Of a DNA stretch of 64,000 nucleotides, positions 38,119 through 46,708 are shown piece by piece. The notes under the pieces are model-generated. The model saw only the letters and a program-made list of their open reading frames with translations, was not told the origin of the DNA and did not search any database. Position 1 is the stretch's first letter. Each line of letters starts with the position of its first letter. The position numbers and the translations under genes are program-made. Source of the DNA: Bradyrhizobium sp. SZCCT0153 (GTDB taxonomy: Bacteria; Pseudomonadota; Alphaproteobacteria; Rhizobiales; Xanthobacteraceae); the NCBI RefSeq assembly GCF_018129995.1, contig NZ_JAFCKS010000006.1, positions 248,001-312,000 of the forward strand, in the 5' to 3' direction.

Positions 38119-38787
38119 ATGTACACGCCACCCTTTTTCAAGCAGGACCGCGCCGCGAGCCTGAAATTCGCCGAAGAGCGCGGCTTCGGCACAATGTGCG
38201 CCTTCGACGGTCACAAGCCGGTCGCCTCGCCGCTGCCGTTCTACCTGACCTATGCCGCCGACGGCACGCCGCAGGCCGCCTTTCATGTCGCCCGTCACAA
38301 TCCGCTGCTAAAGTTGGCTAACGGTTCGGGGGCATGGTTGCTCACGGTCAACGGGCCCGATGCCTATGTGTCGCCCGACTGGTACGTCTCGCCGGATCAG
38401 GTGCCGACCTGGCTCTACCAGTCGGTGCATCTGGCCGGGCCGGTGCGGCTGTTGTCGGACGACGAGCTGTCGGTGCAGATCGACACGCTCAGCGACAAGT
38501 TCGAGAAATGGCTGTTGCCGAAGAAGCCATGGACGTCGGGTAAGATGACGGCCGGGCGGCTCGAGGCGATGAAGAAGGCGATCGTGGGTCTGGTCATGAC
38601 GGTTGAAGAGGTCGAGGGCAGCTTCAAGCTCAACCAGCACAAGTCCGACGCCGACTATACGGCGATTGCCAATGCGCTCGGCGCGCAGCCCGCCGCCGAC
38701 GCCAGGAAGATATCGCAACTGATGCAGGACGTGAGGCCGGACGCCTTCGCCGACGAAACCAACAAGCTCGAAAGGAGCGTGCCATGA
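38119..38787 (+). CDS. PaiB-like FMN-binding protein
   Basis: 222 residues. The start MYTPPFFKQDRAASLKFAEE and the core GPDAYVSPDWYVSPDQVPTW are typical of the PaiB/FMN-binding split-barrel family, first described as a negative regulator in Bacillus but possibly a flavin enzyme elsewhere. The ATG at 38119 follows CAGGAGA. The stop codon overlaps the argC start (ATGA), so the two are coupled; the functional reason is not clear. Confidence 0.9.
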   Translation: MYTPPFFKQDRAASLKFAEERGFGTMCAFDGHKPVASPLPFYLTYAADGTPQAAFHVARHNPLLKLANGSGAWLLTVNGPDAYVSPDWYVSPDQVPTWLYQSVHLAGPVRLLSDDELSVQIDTLSDKFEKWLLPKKPWTSGKMTAGRLEAMKKAIVGLVMTVEEVEGSFKLNQHKSDADYTAIANALGAQPAADARKISQLMQDVRPDAFADETNKLERSVP

Positions 38788-39767
38788 GTCTCGCTGAAAC
38801 CACGAAAGCCCCGACCACCGGCGCTGCCAGGAAGCCCGCCACCGTCTTCGTTGATGGCGGCTCCGGCACCACCGGCCTCGGCATCAACGAGCGGCTCAAG
38901 CTCCAGAGCGACGTCGTGGTGAAGACCATCGCCGACGACAAGCGCAAGGACCCGGCGGCCAAGAAGGCGCTGATGCAGGATGTCGATCTCGTCATCCTCT
39001 GCCTGCCCGACGATGCCGCGAAGGAAACGGTCGCGCTGATCGATAGCATGGGGCCGTCGGGTCCGAAGGTGCTGGACGCCTCGACCGCGTACCGGGTCGC
39101 GCCCGACTGGGCCTATGGCTTTCCGGAACTGACGCCGGACCAGGCCGGCAAGATCAAGGCTGCGAAGAAGGTCTCCAATCCCGGCTGCTATCCGACCGGC
39201 GCGATCGCGCTGCTGCGGCCGATCGTCGACGCCGGCCTGCTGCCGCAGGACTATCCCGTCACCGTCAATGCGGTGAGCGGCTATTCCGGTGGCGGCAAGT
39301 CGATGATCGCGAGCTTCGAAGACGGCAGCGCGCCGTCCTTCGAGCTCTACGGCCTCGGCTTCGAGCACAAGCACCTGCCGGAGATGCAGCTCTATTCGAA
39401 CCTGACGCGACGTCCGATCTTCATCCCGTCGGTCGCCAACTACAGGCAGGGCATGCTGGTCTCGGTCCCGCTCCAGCTCGACACGCTCCCGGGCAAGCCC
39501 AGCGGCGCCGATCTCCAGGCCGCACTGGCAAAACGCTACGCCGGATCAAAGTACGTCTCGGTGATGCCGCTTCAGAACGAGACGACCAAGGGCGGCAAGC
39601 TCGAGCCCGAGGCGCTCAACGAAACCAACATGCTCGAGCTCTACGTCTTTGCCAGCGACAAATATCATCAGGCCGTGCTGGTCGCGCGGCTGGACAATCT
39701 GGGCAAGGGCGCCTCGGGTGCAGCCGTGCAGAACATGCGGCTGATGCTGGGCCTGCCGGAGGCGTAG
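38784..39767 (+). CDS. argC: N-acetyl-gamma-glutamyl-phosphate reductase
   Basis: 327 residues. Third step of arginine synthesis: NADPH reduction of N-acetylglutamyl phosphate. The catalytic cysteine is C135 in SNPGCYPTGAIALL; the nucleotide site is in VFVDGGSGTTGLGINERL and the substrate region GYSGGGKSMI. This length and DGGSGTTGLGI pattern fit the shorter type 2 ArgC. It overlaps the PaiB-like gene by 4 bp. Confidence 0.93.
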   Translation: MSLAETTKAPTTGAARKPATVFVDGGSGTTGLGINERLKLQSDVVVKTIADDKRKDPAAKKALMQDVDLVILCLPDDAAKETVALIDSMGPSGPKVLDASTAYRVAPDWAYGFPELTPDQAGKIKAAKKVSNPGCYPTGAIALLRPIVDAGLLPQDYPVTVNAVSGYSGGGKSMIASFEDGSAPSFELYGLGFEHKHLPEMQLYSNLTRRPIFIPSVANYRQGMLVSVPLQLDTLPGKPSGADLQAALAKRYAGSKYVSVMPLQNETTKGGKLEPEALNETNMLELYVFASDKYHQAVLVARLDNLGKGASGAAVQNMRLMLGLPEA

Positions 39768-39775
39768 GACTCCGT

Positions 39776-39905
39776 GCCCCGGACGCAGCGCAGCGCTTCT
39801 TCAGCGGTGCGCTGCAGTGCCGCGGCCCATGCTTGGCTTGCTTCGCGTATGGCTCTCCGGATCGCGGCTCCGCGCCGCGACGCAGATGCGTTGCGGCGCG
39901 GACAT
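39776..39905. repeat. Degenerate palindromic intergenic repeat with a strong hairpin
   Basis: The 144-bp gap between convergent argC and a barrel gene is full of self-complementary blocks. The best is CCGCGCCGC-G-ACGCA / TGCGT-T-GCGGCGCGG (39870-39901). CCCATGCTTGG and CATGGGCC blocks mirror each other around it. It resembles dispersed intergenic repeats of Bradyrhizobium and may end both transcripts. Confidence 0.55.
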
Positions 39906-39911
39906 GGGCCC

Positions 39912-40679
39912 TCAGTATTTCGCGATGACCGGGCCGCCGAACCGGTAGTTGATGCGGGCGGTGATCAGGTCGACATCCTGACCGATGCGATCGGTGCGCG
40001 AGAACGTGCCGACAGGCGCCAGCGCGCCGTTGGCCGTGAGGGTGACGTCGTGGTGACCCATGAACATGTGGTCGTATTCGAGGCCGACCGACCAGTTCGG
40101 GGCAAAGCCGTATTCGAGGCCGACGCCGATCGTGCCGCCCCAGCGGGTCTCGTTGGCACCGTCGAACTCGGCCCCGGCCAGACCGCCCGTACCGATGCCG
40201 CGGTAACGATCGCTGGTGACGGCCGCGCCCCCCTTCACGTAGAGCAGCGCATTGTTCCAGGCGTAGCCGACCTGGCCGGTGAACAGGCCGAAGGCATCGA
40301 CGTGGGTGCGGTTAGCGACGCCGAGCACGGTGCTGGCATTCCGGCCGTCGAGGTCCGCCCAGTCGCCCTGCGCTTCGAGACCGAACACGAAGGCGCTGCT
40401 CTGCCAGCGATAGCCGATCTGGCCGCCGGCGACAGCGCCCGTCGCATCATGGCATCCTTCCGCAACGCCGGGCGCGAAGCCGACAGTCTGGTCCCAGCAC
40501 TTGCGCGACGAACCATAGCCGCCGTTGGCGCCGATATAGAAACCGCTCCAATCATAGATCGCGGCGATCATCGGCGGCGCCTTGGTGTAGGGACGGGCGG
40601 CGAGATCGGCGGCACCGGCCTGGGTCGCGACGGTTGCCAGCGACAGGGCGCCGAGCGCGGATACAATCTTCCAATTCAT
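39912..40679 (-). CDS. Outer-membrane beta-barrel protein (RopB/Omp25-like)
   Basis: 255 residues. Signal peptide (KIVSALGALSLATVATQAGA), then ADLAARPYTKAPPMIAAIYD and WSGFYIGANGGYG. Ends GGPVIAKY. It has two cysteines near the start and middle of the first loops (SRKCWDQT, AEGCHDAT) that could pair in the periplasm, unlike the other two barrels here. The ATG at 40679 is chosen for the signal peptide. Confidence 0.92.
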   Translation of the reverse strand: MNWKIVSALGALSLATVATQAGAADLAARPYTKAPPMIAAIYDWSGFYIGANGGYGSSRKCWDQTVGFAPGVAEGCHDATGAVAGGQIGYRWQSSAFVFGLEAQGDWADLDGRNASTVLGVANRTHVDAFGLFTGQVGYAWNNALLYVKGGAAVTSDRYRGIGTGGLAGAEFDGANETRWGGTIGVGLEYGFAPNWSVGLEYDHMFMGHHDVTLTANGALAPVGTFSRTDRIGQDVDLITARINYRFGGPVIAKY

Positions 40680-40991
40680 GGTCTGCCCCGAATCAATCAA
40701 TTGCGATGGCCAAATATACCTGTGGATGCGCGACACTTCGTATCAGCCCAAGGTCGGCATCGCTGTTTTTGTTGCACTGTCATTCTTTGGCAACACCGGC
40801 AGCGCGGCCGGCCTTCGCGTGGTTCAACCTTTCGGCGGCATGGCCCGGTCGGTCCACGCTGACGCCGGCACCTGAGCACGCCCCATGATGGAGCGGATCG
40901 TGTCCGCGTCCAGGTCTTCGTGTCAGGTCCTGGAACTGGAGGAAGTCCCGGTTGGGTTCGTGATGCATCGCCACGCGTCCGGGACGCGCGA
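40680..40991. other. Intergenic region, no gene seen
   Basis: About 310 bp upstream of a barrel gene. Short frames are open on both strands but none has a ribosome site plus plausible protein composition. The barrel promoter should be here. No terminator for the MAPEG gene falls in this stretch except possibly its left part. Confidence 0.45.
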
Positions 40992-41390
40992 TCAGAGCGC
41001 CTTGAAGATCGCGAGCGCCAGCACGGCCTGCGCGAGGAAGCCGACGGAGAAGGCCAGCGTGCGGAACACCGGGATGCCCATCGCATAGACGATGAGATGC
41101 GCGACGCGCGACCAGAAATAGACGGCGCAGGCGAGCACCGTCCATTTCGAGGAATAATCGATCGCGTTCAGGATCAGCACCAACGGCGCGAACAGCACCA
41201 GGTTCTCGACGGCGTTGTCATGCGCGAACATCAGGCGGTTCGCCCACTCCGATTGCGGCTTGTCGCCGCGCGAAGGATTGGCCATCGCGCCGCCAAGACC
41301 GCGAATCTGGCAGCGGTTGATAGTGTAGGGAATCCAGAGGATTCCAGTCAGGATCACCGTCAGTGTCAGCCAGAACAATTCGCGCGTCAT
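40992..41390 (-). CDS. MAPEG-family membrane protein
   Basis: 132 residues with four membrane helices. The pattern ANRLMFAHDNAVENLVLFAPLVLILN and YFWSRVAHLIVYAMGIPVFRTLAF matches the MAPEG family (membrane-associated eicosanoid and glutathione metabolism). In bacteria the function is mostly unknown; glutathione-dependent detoxification is one possibility. It lies 62 bp downstream of phaC on the same strand and might be read through from it. Confidence 0.88.
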   Translation of the reverse strand: MTRELFWLTLTVILTGILWIPYTINRCQIRGLGGAMANPSRGDKPQSEWANRLMFAHDNAVENLVLFAPLVLILNAIDYSSKWTVLACAVYFWSRVAHLIVYAMGIPVFRTLAFSVGFLAQAVLALAIFKAL

Positions 41391-41452
41391 AGTCCGGTCC
41401 CCTCTGTCATCTCTGTCTTGAGAGCGAGCTTATACAAGCGCGCAAGATTGCG

Positions 41453-43261
41453 CTATGCGCGGACCCTGACATAGCTGCCGGGCGCGTCCTCGATCGGGGG
41501 CAGGGCCTCGCTGCCGACGCTGCGCGCCGGAACTTCTTCCGGATCGAGTGTACCGAGCCATTCGCGCCAGTCCGGCCACCACGAGCCCTTGTGCTCGACC
41601 GCGCCCTTCATCCACTCGGCGACGTTGACGTCCTTGATGTTGTCGTTGGTCCAGTACTGGTACTTGTTGGAGGCGGGCGGATTGACGACGCCGGCGATGT
41701 GGCCCGAGCCGGACAGCACGTATTTCACCGGACCGCCGAAGAATTGCGAGCCGTACAGCACTGATTCCGCCGGCGCGATGTGGTCCTCGCGGGTGGCGAG
41801 GTTGTAGACGGGCACCTTGACCTTGGACAGGTCGAGCAGCGTGTTGTCGAGCACCATCGTGCCGGTGGAGAGCCGGTTCTCCAGGTAGCAATTGCGCAAG
41901 TAGTAGGAATGGTTCGATGCCGTCATGCGCGTCGCATCCGAATTCCAGTGCAGCAGGTCGAACGCGCTCGGCTGCTGGCCCTTGAGGTAGTTGCTGACGA
42001 CGTAGGACCAGATCAGATCGTTGGAACGCAGCATGTTGAAGGCCATCGCCATCTTGGAGCCTTCGAGCACACCGGCCGCCTTCATGTCCTGCTCGAGAGC
42101 GGCGACCTGCTCTTCGTCCACGAACACCAGCAGATCGCCGGCGTGGGTGAAGTCGACCTGTGCCGCGAAGAACGTCGCGGAGGACACACGCTGGCGGCGC
42201 TTTTCGGCGAGCCAGGCCAGCGTCGTCGCGAGCATGGTGCCGCCGACGCAATAGCCGGCGGTATGCACCTTCATCTCGCCGGTGATCTTCTCGATCACGT
42301 CCATCGCCGTGAGCGGGCCTTGCTTCATGTAGTCTTCCCAACTCTTGGCTCCGAGCCGCTTGTCCGGGTTGACCCATGAGATCACGAACACGGTGATGCC
42401 CTGGTCGACGCACCACTTGATGTAGGATTTCTCCGGCTTGAGATCGAGGATGTAGAACTTGTTGATCCAGGGCGGCACGATCAGGAGCGGCGTGCGCAGC
42501 ACGTTCTCCGTGGTCGGCGAATACTGGATCAGCTGCATCATCTCGTTCTGGTAGATCACCTTGCCCGGCGTCGTCGCCATGTTGACGCCGACGACGAGAT
42601 TGTCCGGGTTGGACTGGCGGATCTTCAGCATGCCCTTGCCGGCTGCGATGTCCTCGGCCAGCATCTTCAGGCCGCGCGCGAGATTCTCGCCGCTGCTCGC
42701 CACCGTCTCGCGCAGCACCTCCGGATTGGTCAGCACGAAGTTGGATGGCGACAGCGCGTTGGTGACCTGCTGGATGTAGAACTCCGCCTTGCGGCGGGTC
42801 GGCGCATCGAGCCCGTCGGCGTCGCGCACAAGCTCGTGTGCCCATTTGGTCGTGAGCAGATAGAGCTGCATCACGAAGTCGAAGAACTGGTTCGACTTCC
42901 ATTCCGGATCGGCAAAGCGCTTGTCGCGCGGTGAGGGCGCGATCGCGGGAGCAGCGTCCTGTCCGGCCATGCGGCGGGCCGCCGAACCCCAGAGGTCGAG
43001 ATAATCCTTGGCGAGCTTGGTCTGGAGATCCGATGCGCGGGTCGTATCCGACAGCCAGTATTCGGCGACCGTCGTGAAGGTCTTGACGACCTCGGTCAGT
43101 TCGGCCGGCGGGCGGTCCTGCACCTCGCCGCTCTCGCGCGGCTTGAGGTAGGCAGCGAGCGCCTTGCCGCCGCTCTCCATCGCCCGCGCGACATTCATCG
43201 CGAAGGCTTCCGCATTAAACTTCGTCTCGGGTTTGGGCGTGTCGGTCGTGGCCATGCTCAT
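41453..43261 (-). CDS. phaC: Class I polyhydroxyalkanoate synthase
   Basis: 602 residues, in the class I range. It polymerises (R)-3-hydroxyacyl-CoA on the surface of carbon-storage granules. The alpha/beta-hydrolase catalytic triad is visible: C338 in the lipase-like box GYCVGG, Asp in TREDHIAP and His in GSGHIAGVVNPP. The N-terminal 200 residues form the dimerising/granule-binding part typical of the family. ATGs at codons 1 and 3 are both possible and neither has a strong ribosome site. No phaR, phaP or phaZ gene is adjacent. Confidence 0.96.
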   Translation of the reverse strand: MSMATTDTPKPETKFNAEAFAMNVARAMESGGKALAAYLKPRESGEVQDRPPAELTEVVKTFTTVAEYWLSDTTRASDLQTKLAKDYLDLWGSAARRMAGQDAAPAIAPSPRDKRFADPEWKSNQFFDFVMQLYLLTTKWAHELVRDADGLDAPTRRKAEFYIQQVTNALSPSNFVLTNPEVLRETVASSGENLARGLKMLAEDIAAGKGMLKIRQSNPDNLVVGVNMATTPGKVIYQNEMMQLIQYSPTTENVLRTPLLIVPPWINKFYILDLKPEKSYIKWCVDQGITVFVISWVNPDKRLGAKSWEDYMKQGPLTAMDVIEKITGEMKVHTAGYCVGGTMLATTLAWLAEKRRQRVSSATFFAAQVDFTHAGDLLVFVDEEQVAALEQDMKAAGVLEGSKMAMAFNMLRSNDLIWSYVVSNYLKGQQPSAFDLLHWNSDATRMTASNHSYYLRNCYLENRLSTGTMVLDNTLLDLSKVKVPVYNLATREDHIAPAESVLYGSQFFGGPVKYVLSGSGHIAGVVNPPASNKYQYWTNDNIKDVNVAEWMKGAVEHKGSWWPDWREWLGTLDPEEVPARSVGSEALPPIEDAPGSYVRVRA

Positions 43262-43514
43262 GAGCAGAACAGTAACGATTCATTCCGTATTCGTCACCGC
43301 GAAGCTCGCATGTTTGGCGTTAAACACTCTCGAAGATGTGTTGCAGTGCGACAAATCTTCTTGGTTCCGTCACAATCGAGCCGCACCGCTCGGCTTGGTA
43401 GTGCCGGGCTGTTTTCTCGCTCGCACCATTTGGGCAGCAATGGTTTGAGCTTGGGCGCGGACTTGGGTAAGGTTGCCCGGGGCCGTGCTTTGGGACGAGG
43501 TGGGGATTTCCCAA

Positions 43515-43790
43515 GTGTTGGCGTTGAGGGACCTGCAAAAGTCGCTGCTGATTTGCGGCACGCTCCTGAGCGTGGCCTTTGTGCTGGGCGGCTGTTCGAG
43601 CCAACTCGCGGATATGACGCCCGCGGATGCACAGGCGCATCCCAGGGAGCCGAGTAGCTATCTGCCGGTGCATGACCTGCCGCCGGATCGCGATCAGGCG
43701 GTCATCCCGCCGGACCAGCGCGCCAAGATCGAGGCCGAGCTTGCCGCCGCGCGCGACCGCCAGGCTGTTGCCGCCAAGGACGCGAAATAG
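43515..43790 (+). CDS. Small lipoprotein
   Basis: 91 residues from a GTG at 43515, after GAGGTGGGG. A signal peptide with lipobox (KSLLICGTLLSVAFVLGGC) is followed by a short mature part rich in Asp, Pro and Ala (SSQLADMTPADAQAHPRE, DLPPDRDQAVIPPDQRAKIE). The mature end EAELAAARDRQAVAAKDAK is helical and charged. Other starts are possible (an ATG at 43473, a TTG at 43524). I do not know a function. It is divergent from phaC. Confidence 0.65.
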   Translation: MLALRDLQKSLLICGTLLSVAFVLGGCSSQLADMTPADAQAHPREPSSYLPVHDLPPDRDQAVIPPDQRAKIEAELAAARDRQAVAAKDAK

Positions 43791-44004
43791 GCGCCGCAAG
43801 GTAATCGCTGGCGCCTCCGTCTTGCCGTGCTAAAAGACCTCAGTTCAGCCGAGAGTCAGGGCGAACGACTTCAGCCGCCGTCGGCGATGACTGCTCTAAG
43901 TGTCTGATCTTGAGCAATTTTCGCGAAGGTAGCGAGCGCCTTTCCGAATGGCCGTCATGGCCTGTCGATTCTGTCCAGACCGGTTGCCCGGAGCCCAGAG
44001 AGCC

Positions 44005-45225
44005 ATGGAAGAATTTTACCGCATCCGCCGCCTTCCGCCTTACGTGTTCGAACAGGTCAACCGGGCCAAGGCGGCCGCGCGGAATGCCGGCGCCGATATC
44101 ATCGACCTCGGCATGGGCAATCCGGACCTGCCGGCACCGCCGCATGTACTGGAGAAGCTCAAGGAAACGCTCGGCAAGCCGCGCACCGACCGCTACTCGG
44201 CCTCCCGCGGCATCCCCGGCCTGCGCCGGGCCCAGGCCGGCTACTATGCCCGCCGCTTCGGGGTGAAGCTCAACCCCGACACCCAGATCGTGGCAACGCT
44301 GGGCTCGAAGGAGGGCTTTGCCAATGTGGCCCAGGCCATCACCGCGCCGGGCGATGTCATCCTGTGCCCGAACCCGAGCTATCCGATTCACGCCTTCGGC
44401 TTTTTGATGGCGGGCGGCGTGATCCGCTCGGTGCCGTCCGAGCCGACGCCGCAATTCTTCGAGGCCGTCGAGCGGGCGATCGTGCATTCGATCCCGAAGC
44501 CGCTCGCGCTCGTCGTCTGCTACCCGTCGAACCCGACCGCCTATGTCGCGAGCCTCGACTTCTACAAGGACCTCGTCGCATTCGCGAAGAAGCACGAGAT
44601 CCTGATCCTGTCCGATCTTGCCTATGCCGAGGTCTATTTCGACGAGAACAACCCGCCGCCCTCGGTGCTGCAGGTGCCCGGCGCGATCGACGTCACCGTC
44701 GAGTTCACCTCGATGTCGAAGACCTATTCGATGGCCGGCTGGCGCATGGGCTTTGCGGTCGGCAACGAGCGCGTGATCGCGGCCCTGGCCCGCGTCAAAT
44801 CCTATCTCGACTACGGCGCCTTCACGCCGGTGCAGGTCGCCGCGACCGCCGCGCTGAACGGCCCGGACGATTGCATCAAGGAGATGCGTGACACCTACCG
44901 CAAGCGCCGCGACGCGCTGGTGGAATCGTTCGGTCGTGCCGGCTGGGAGATCCCGCCGCCGGAGGCCTCGATGTTCGCCTGGGTGCCGCTGCCGGAGGCC
45001 TTCCGCAGCGTCGGCAGCATGCAGTTCGCGACCCTGATGGTGGAGAAATCCGGCGTCGCGGTCTCGCCCGGCGTCGGCTTCGGCGAGCATGGCGAAGGAT
45101 ATGTCCGCATCGCGATGGTGGAAAACGAGCAACGGATCAGGCAGGCCGCGCGCGGCGTGCGACGCTTCCTTGAAAGCGGGATCGAAACGTTGCACAACGT
45201 CGTTCCGCTCGCCAACCGGCGCTAA
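44005..45225 (+). CDS. PLP-dependent class I/II aminotransferase (AlaC/LL-DAP aminotransferase-like)
   Basis: 406 residues. Fold type I aminotransferase: DLGMGNPDLPAP at the N-terminus, LGSKEGFANVAQAI, CPNPSYPIHAFGF, the NPT motif in YPSNPTAYVA, the PLP lysine in FTSMSKTYSMAGWRMGFAVG, and the C-terminal substrate Arg region GEGYVRIAMVENEQRI. Close families make alanine from pyruvate/glutamate or serve lysine synthesis. The ATG at 44005 is preferred; 19 further codons are open upstream. hom follows after 29 bp, so amino-acid biosynthesis is a fitting context. Confidence 0.92.
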   Translation: MEEFYRIRRLPPYVFEQVNRAKAAARNAGADIIDLGMGNPDLPAPPHVLEKLKETLGKPRTDRYSASRGIPGLRRAQAGYYARRFGVKLNPDTQIVATLGSKEGFANVAQAITAPGDVILCPNPSYPIHAFGFLMAGGVIRSVPSEPTPQFFEAVERAIVHSIPKPLALVVCYPSNPTAYVASLDFYKDLVAFAKKHEILILSDLAYAEVYFDENNPPPSVLQVPGAIDVTVEFTSMSKTYSMAGWRMGFAVGNERVIAALARVKSYLDYGAFTPVQVAATAALNGPDDCIKEMRDTYRKRRDALVESFGRAGWEIPPPEASMFAWVPLPEAFRSVGSMQFATLMVEKSGVAVSPGVGFGEHGEGYVRIAMVENEQRIRQAARGVRRFLESGIETLHNVVPLANRR

Positions 45226-45254
45226 TTCTCTTCGACAGGTTTTCGAAAAGCATC

Positions 45255-46571
45255 ATGGTCGCACCCCTGAAAGTGGGCATAGCGGGGCTCGGCACCGTGG
45301 GCGCCGAAGTTGTCCGTATGATTGAAACGCAAGCCCGCGTGCTTGCCGGCCGCAGCGGCCGCGGCATCCGCGTCGTCGCCGTCACCGCGCGCTCGAAGGT
45401 GAAGAAGCGCGGCATCGACCTGCGCGGCGTCGAATGGGTCAAGGATCCGATCGCGCTCGCCACCCATCCCGGCATCGACTGCTTCGTCGAGCTGATGGGC
45501 GGCGCCGGCGATCCCGCGCTGTCCGCGGTGGAGGCCGCGCTGAATGCCGGCAAGTCCGTCGTGACCGCGAACAAGGCGCTGCTCGCCAAGCACGGCCTCA
45601 AGCTCGCCAGGGCGGCTGAAAAGCACGGCGGTGCGCTGAATTTCGAGGCAGCGGTCGGCGCCGCGATCCCCGTCATCAAGACGTTACGCGAGGGTCTTGC
45701 CGGAACCGGCATCAATCGCGTCTACGGCATCCTCAACGGCACCTGCAATTACATCCTGACCCGGATGGAGCAGGAGGGCCTGTCCTTCGCCGAATGCCTC
45801 AAGGATGCGCAGCGGCTCGGCTATGCCGAGGCCAATCCGTCCTTCGACGTCGACGGCCATGATACCGCGCAAAAACTCGCCATTCTCGCCAGCCTCGCAT
45901 TCGGCACGAAAGTTGCTCAAAGCGCGGTGTATGTCGAAGGTATCTCATCCATCGCGCCGGAAGATCTCCGTGCGGCTGACGATCTCGGTTACCGGCTCAA
46001 GCTGCTCGGCGTTGCGGTGCGCACCGCCAAGGGCATCGAGCAGCGTGTGCATCCGACCATGGTTCCAAAATCCTCCTCGATCGCGCAGGTGATGGGTGTC
46101 ACCAACGCGGTCACGATCGATGGCGAGGGCATCCCGCCGATCACGCTGGTCGGCCCCGGCGCGGGCGGTGCTGCGACCGCATCCGCCGTCGTCGCCGACA
46201 TCGCCGATGTCGCGCGCGGCATCCGCGCCAATCCGTTCGGCCGGCCGATCTCGCATTTGCGCGACACCAAGAAGGCGCCGATGGAGCGCCACGAGGGCGG
46301 CTACTACATCCGCCTTCTGGCACGCGATTTCCCGGGCACCGCGGCGGCGATCGCGACCCGGCTCGCGGAACAGAAGATTTCGATCGAGTCGATCGTGCAA
46401 CGCCATCCCAATGGCGGCGCTGCGCCCACCGATGGCAAGGCGGTGCCCGTGCCCGTCATCCTGATCACCTATGCTACGCATGAGGACGCCGTGCGCCGCG
46501 CGCTGGCGGCCGTGCAGAAGGACAAGGTGATCAGCGGACGGCCGCAGGTGATCCGGATCGAGAAGAACTGA
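45255..46571 (+). CDS. hom: Homoserine dehydrogenase
   Basis: 438 residues. NAD(P)-dependent reduction of aspartate semialdehyde to homoserine, the branch point to threonine and methionine. Rossmann motif GIAGLGTVGAEVV at the start, SVVTANKALLAKHG, the catalytic domain NGTCNYILTRME and DVDGHDTAQKLAILASLAFG, and a C-terminal ACT domain at about 350-430 (IRLLARDFPGTAAAIATRLA) for feedback control. Its stop codon overlaps the second copy of the 49-bp palindromic repeat. Confidence 0.96.
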   Translation: MVAPLKVGIAGLGTVGAEVVRMIETQARVLAGRSGRGIRVVAVTARSKVKKRGIDLRGVEWVKDPIALATHPGIDCFVELMGGAGDPALSAVEAALNAGKSVVTANKALLAKHGLKLARAAEKHGGALNFEAAVGAAIPVIKTLREGLAGTGINRVYGILNGTCNYILTRMEQEGLSFAECLKDAQRLGYAEANPSFDVDGHDTAQKLAILASLAFGTKVAQSAVYVEGISSIAPEDLRAADDLGYRLKLLGVAVRTAKGIEQRVHPTMVPKSSSIAQVMGVTNAVTIDGEGIPPITLVGPGAGGAATASAVVADIADVARGIRANPFGRPISHLRDTKKAPMERHEGGYYIRLLARDFPGTAAAIATRLAEQKISIESIVQRHPNGGAAPTDGKAVPVPVILITYATHEDAVRRALAAVQKDKVISGRPQVIRIEKN

Positions 46572-46618
46572 GCATGCTCCGGAAAAGTGCGAAGCGGTTT
46601 TCCGGAAAGAGCATGCTC
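46570..46618. repeat. 49-bp palindromic repeat, copy 2
   Basis: GAGCATGCTC at both ends (its own reverse complement) enclosing CGGAAAAGTGCGAAGCGGTT and TTCCGGAAA. It begins inside the hom stop codon TGA, in the same position relative to the gene as copy 1 at 31231. It can fold into a long hairpin at the mRNA end. Confidence 0.85.
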
Positions 46619-46708
46619 GAACTATGAGGCGGTTCGAACGAACCGTGGGCGTTGTGAGTTGATGCGGGCGGAAATATCCGTCCAAAACTGTTTCGAAGGA
46701 GTTAGCCG

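Noticed and set aside
43340..43354. Possible PhaR-type site (TTGCAGTGCGACAA) upstream of phaC
   Set aside because: The half-sites are not truly symmetrical and I cannot confirm the consensus for this lineage.
43840..45195. 451-codon leftward frame over the aminotransferase
   Set aside because: Antisense shadow; the rightward frame holds all PLP-enzyme motifs.
46625..46645. GGTTCGAACGAACC resembling a tRNA T-arm
   Set aside because: It is only a short palindrome; no acceptor, D or anticodon arms surround it.
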